Shown here piece by piece: positions 22,650 through 24,731 of a stretch of 24,731 nt of DNA (positions within the stretch are counted from its first letter, which is position 1; each line of letters starts with the position of its first letter). The DNA is from an uncultured Oscillospiraceae bacterium. GTDB taxonomy: Bacteria; Bacillota; Clostridia; Oscillospirales; Acutalibacteraceae. The notes beneath the pieces are model-generated. The model saw only the letters and a program-made list of their open reading frames with translations, had not been told where the DNA came from and did not search any database. The stretch lies in contig CAJUNQ010000071.1 in the NCBI GenBank assembly GCA_910587835.1, positions 1 through 24,731 on the forward strand, read 5' to 3'. A program made the position numbers and the translations under genes.

Positions 22650-23663
22650 TTATTTTCTTCTTCCCGCGCCGCCGCCGTGGGAGCTGCCGCCGCTATGGAA
22701 GCCCCCTGAGCGGCCTCCTCCTCCAAAGCCGCCCCGACCCATACCGCCGCCGGGTCTTCCGCCGCCGGTGAAGCCGCCAAAGCCGCCGCTTCTGGGAGGA
22801 CGGGGTGGGCGGGGGCCTGGTCCAAAGCCGCCGAAGCCGCCCGGCGGGGGTGGGGGCGGAGGAGGCGGGCCCCAGTGGTTGTGATGATGCCAGTGGGTGC
22901 TCCGCCGGCCCATCATGCTGCCCATGAACAGGCCCGGCCAGAAGCCGCCTCTCCCACCGCTGCCGCCTCCGCCGCCCCGGCTCCGGCGCAGCAGATTGAC
23001 CACCAGCAGGAAGACAGCCACCACAATGGCCGCGCGCACCAGGAAGAAAATGATCTTGCCCACTACGCGGCCTGCGTGATAGGAATAGCTCTGGGTCTCA
23101 TTCTCCCGGTAGCCGTCGTCGCTATAGTCCGGGTGGTTGGGGTTGGGGACGCTCGCGTAGTAGCTTTCCAGCTCTTTTACTGCCTGGGTGAAGAACTTTT
23201 TGACCCCCGCGTCGTAATCTTCGGCGGCAAAGTCGGGCTCCAGGTACTCATAGAGCAGGTCGTCCAGTCGGGCGCCGTCAAAATAGTCGTCAATGCCTGA
23301 GCCTGCGGTGGCATAGTAGTCTTCTTCTCCAATGCCCAGCACCAGAAGCAGGCCGTTGTTCCGCTCCCGGGAGCCAATGCCCCAGTGATTGAAAATGTCG
23401 TTGGCATAGTCCTCCCGGTCTTCGCCGCCGAAGAAGTCTACCGCTACCACCGCCACCTCTGCGCCGTACTCCTCAAACATCCGCTGGTTCTCCCGGACGA
23501 TCTCCCGCTCGGTGGAGGCGGAAAGCACGCCGGCGTCGTCCAGCACATATTGATTTTCGGGCCGGTCTGGCACAGCCGCCCAGGCCGCGGGGGCCAGCCA
23601 TGTGAGCAGCAAAACCGCCGCCAGCAGGGCGGTGAGGCAGGTTTTGGGTTTACAGCGTTTCAT
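22650..23663 (-). CDS. TPM-domain membrane protein with Gly/Pro-rich tail
   Basis: This 337-residue protein has a signal peptide (about 1-30), a TPM domain (about 38-165; starting near YVLDDAGVLSASTE, with RNNGLLLVLGIGEEDYY and GSGIDDYF), one membrane helix (about 200-222) and a low-complexity tail rich in Gly, Pro, Phe, Arg and His. TPM_phosphatase domain proteins are membrane-anchored and of uncertain biochemical role; plant members act in photosystem II repair. They often pair with LemA proteins, as here. GGAG seven to eight bases before the ATG at 23663 favours it over the GTG at 23669. The tail is repetitive, so length may vary between strains. Confidence 0.88.
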   Translation of the reverse strand: MKRCKPKTCLTALLAAVLLLTWLAPAAWAAVPDRPENQYVLDDAGVLSASTEREIVRENQRMFEEYGAEVAVVAVDFFGGEDREDYANDIFNHWGIGSRERNNGLLLVLGIGEEDYYATAGSGIDDYFDGARLDDLLYEYLEPDFAAEDYDAGVKKFFTQAVKELESYYASVPNPNHPDYSDDGYRENETQSYSYHAGRVVGKIIFFLVRAAIVVAVFLLVVNLLRRSRGGGGGSGGRGGFWPGLFMGSMMGRRSTHWHHHNHWGPPPPPPPPPGGFGGFGPGPRPPRPPRSGGFGGFTGGGRPGGGMGRGGFGGGGRSGGFHSGGSSHGGGAGRRK

Positions 23664-23706
23664 GGGCACTCTCCTTTTCCTCTGGTTCCTCCGGGGGGCG
23701 GGCGGG

Positions 23707-24504
23707 TCAGCTGCCCAGGGCCTGTTCTACCCGGTCTACAATGCTGTCGCTGAGGTCGTCCGCCCAGTCTGTGGCCCACTCGGCCGCACCGCCAGCCAGC
23801 TCGCCGGCCCGGTCGGCGGTGTCCTCGGCAAAGTCCTCCACCTGCTCCATCAGGTCTTCATAGTCTGGGGCCTGGGGAGCCTCCGGCGGGCTGGGGACAC
23901 CTGTGTCCGCCGCCTCCGCCAGCTCCGCAGAGACGGGGCCGTCCTGGTCAAAGTAAGCCAAAGGCTTCTGGAAAGCAATGGGCTTATACCATGCGTCCAG
24001 CTCGGCGTTGAAAGCGCGGGCCTTGTCGTTGTAGCTGCTGCGGTTGATTTTGTCCTGCTCGGAGCGCATATTGGCTATAATCTGGGCAGGGTATTTTTTG
24101 TCCTTTTCCGCCAAGTCCACTTGCTCCAAGGCATCCGCCAGGGCCTGCGCGGACGAATCCAGAGCCTGGTTGGCACGGACTGTGTCGGCAAAGCCGGTCT
24201 CCTCGCCATCGAACACAGCCATCTCCGCGCAGCGCACCTGATACTCTAAGTCATCGGCCAGGGCTTCCAGAGAGGGCTCCTTGTCTGTATAGCGCTTGGC
24301 CAAGGTAGCCAGGTCGCTGGCTGCCGCCTGGCGCTTTTCCAGGCCTTCATAAATAGCGTAGCCGCCCTGATCATAGTAGTAACTGTCAAAGGCCTCCTCC
24401 CGCATCTCGGAAAGGGAGGAGTTGATGCCCAGAGGCACAGCGGCAATAATGGCTGCTGCCATAAAAAGAGCAGCAAAAGGATGTTTCTTCTTTTTGATTT
24501 TCAT
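23707..24504 (-). CDS. LemA-like membrane protein
   Basis: This 265-residue protein has a basic N-terminus, one membrane helix (about 8-27) and a long helical domain ending RSSYNDKARAFNAELDAWYK, the LemA family hallmark, then an acidic C-terminal extension rich in Glu/Asp/Ala that is unusual for LemA. The function of LemA proteins is not established. It is followed by the TPM gene after 43 bases, probably one operon. The ribosome-binding site AGGAG is the left arm of a short hairpin whose right arm CTCCT lies before the ATG. Confidence 0.8.
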   Translation of the reverse strand: MKIKKKKHPFAALFMAAAIIAAVPLGINSSLSEMREEAFDSYYYDQGGYAIYEGLEKRQAAASDLATLAKRYTDKEPSLEALADDLEYQVRCAEMAVFDGEETGFADTVRANQALDSSAQALADALEQVDLAEKDKKYPAQIIANMRSEQDKINRSSYNDKARAFNAELDAWYKPIAFQKPLAYFDQDGPVSAELAEAADTGVPSPPEAPQAPDYEDLMEQVEDFAEDTADRAGELAGGAAEWATDWADDLSDSIVDRVEQALGS

Positions 24505-24545
24505 TTAGGAGCACCTCCTGTAAATGTAAAATAACTGTACGCCGG

Positions 24546-24570
24546 AGGGGAAGCAGCCAAAGCTTCCCCT
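24546..24570. promoter_or_regulatory. Stem-loop upstream of the LemA-like gene
   Basis: The perfect 9-bp stem AGGGGAAGC/GCTTCCCCT has a seven-base loop. There is no U-run, so it is not a canonical terminator. It could be part of the LemA leader. Confidence 0.5.
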
Positions 24571-24586
24571 ATCTCCAAAGCATTTC

Positions 24587-24731
24587 CTTTGCGCGGGATG
24601 CCGCTAGGTGGCAGGAGAAACGCAGCGAGTCGGAGCGAGCGATACGCGGATTGCTCTCCGCTAGGAGGTTGGCCTCTCTCCGGGGCTTTTTCTTTGCGCG
24701 GGATGCCGCTAGGTGGCAGGAGAAGCGCAGC
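24587..24731. repeat. 40-bp direct repeat with 105-bp period at the window edge
   Basis: Bases 24587-24626 recur at 24692-24731 with a single mismatch. The second copy runs to the window end, so the array may continue. The intervening sequence holds a further CCGCTAGG. No coding sequence is seen. Confidence 0.75.

Noticed and set aside
1..24731. tRNA, rRNA or known riboswitches
   Set aside because: No cloverleaf, rRNA segment or familiar aptamer consensus was recognised by eye; weak or diverged ones could be missed.

Overview
The window looks like a chromosomal segment of a high-GC, spore-forming member of the Clostridia, most like Oscillospiraceae/Flavonifractor-type gut bacteria. The evidence is Firmicute-style ribosome-binding sites, GC-rich coding sequence, TTG and GTG starts, a LexA with a Firmicute-like operator, a SpoIIQ-like sporulation protein behind a sigma-F-type promoter, a CD3324-family regulator and a LemA/TPM pair. 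No rRNA, tRNA, CRISPR array or complete prophage was seen. The assignment is inferred from gene content only.

Left part (1-7.6 kb): a palindromic repeat region, then two large hybrid sensor kinases in one + strand operon. The first is cytoplasmic (GAF, PAS, kinase, receiver). The second is membrane-bound (sensor, kinase, degenerate receiver, intact receiver). A minus-strand large serine recombinase follows, with a 51-residue gene just upstream. A long hairpin element flanked by 7-bp direct repeats sits between the recombinase stop codon and its apparent terminator.

Middle (7.6-16.5 kb): a gene-poor stretch of hairpins and degenerate repeats, spoIIQ (-), lexA (+), a TetR-flavodoxin operon (-) whose last gene overlaps the end of lexA, a lipoprotein gene interrupted by an in-frame amber codon (-), a GNAT acetyltransferase and MTA/SAH nucleosidase pair (-), a YcxB-like membrane protein (-), and a divergent short-chain dehydrogenase (+).

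Right part (16.5-24.7 kb): ribosomal protein L28 (-), whose reading frame has no ordinary start codon; a CD3324-family regulator (+); a dCMP-deaminase-like gene translationally coupled to a membrane acyltransferase (-) behind a long structured leader; a + operon of a polytopic GT-C-like membrane protein, rsmA and a 60-residue membrane protein; and a minus-strand LemA-TPM operon. The window ends in a 105-bp-period direct repeat.

No obvious new defence or biosynthetic system was found. The most unusual points are the L28 start codon, the amber-interrupted lipoprotein with a promoter firing straight into a terminator hairpin, the palindromic element with target-site-like repeats, and the kinase receiver that lacks its phospho-acceptor.
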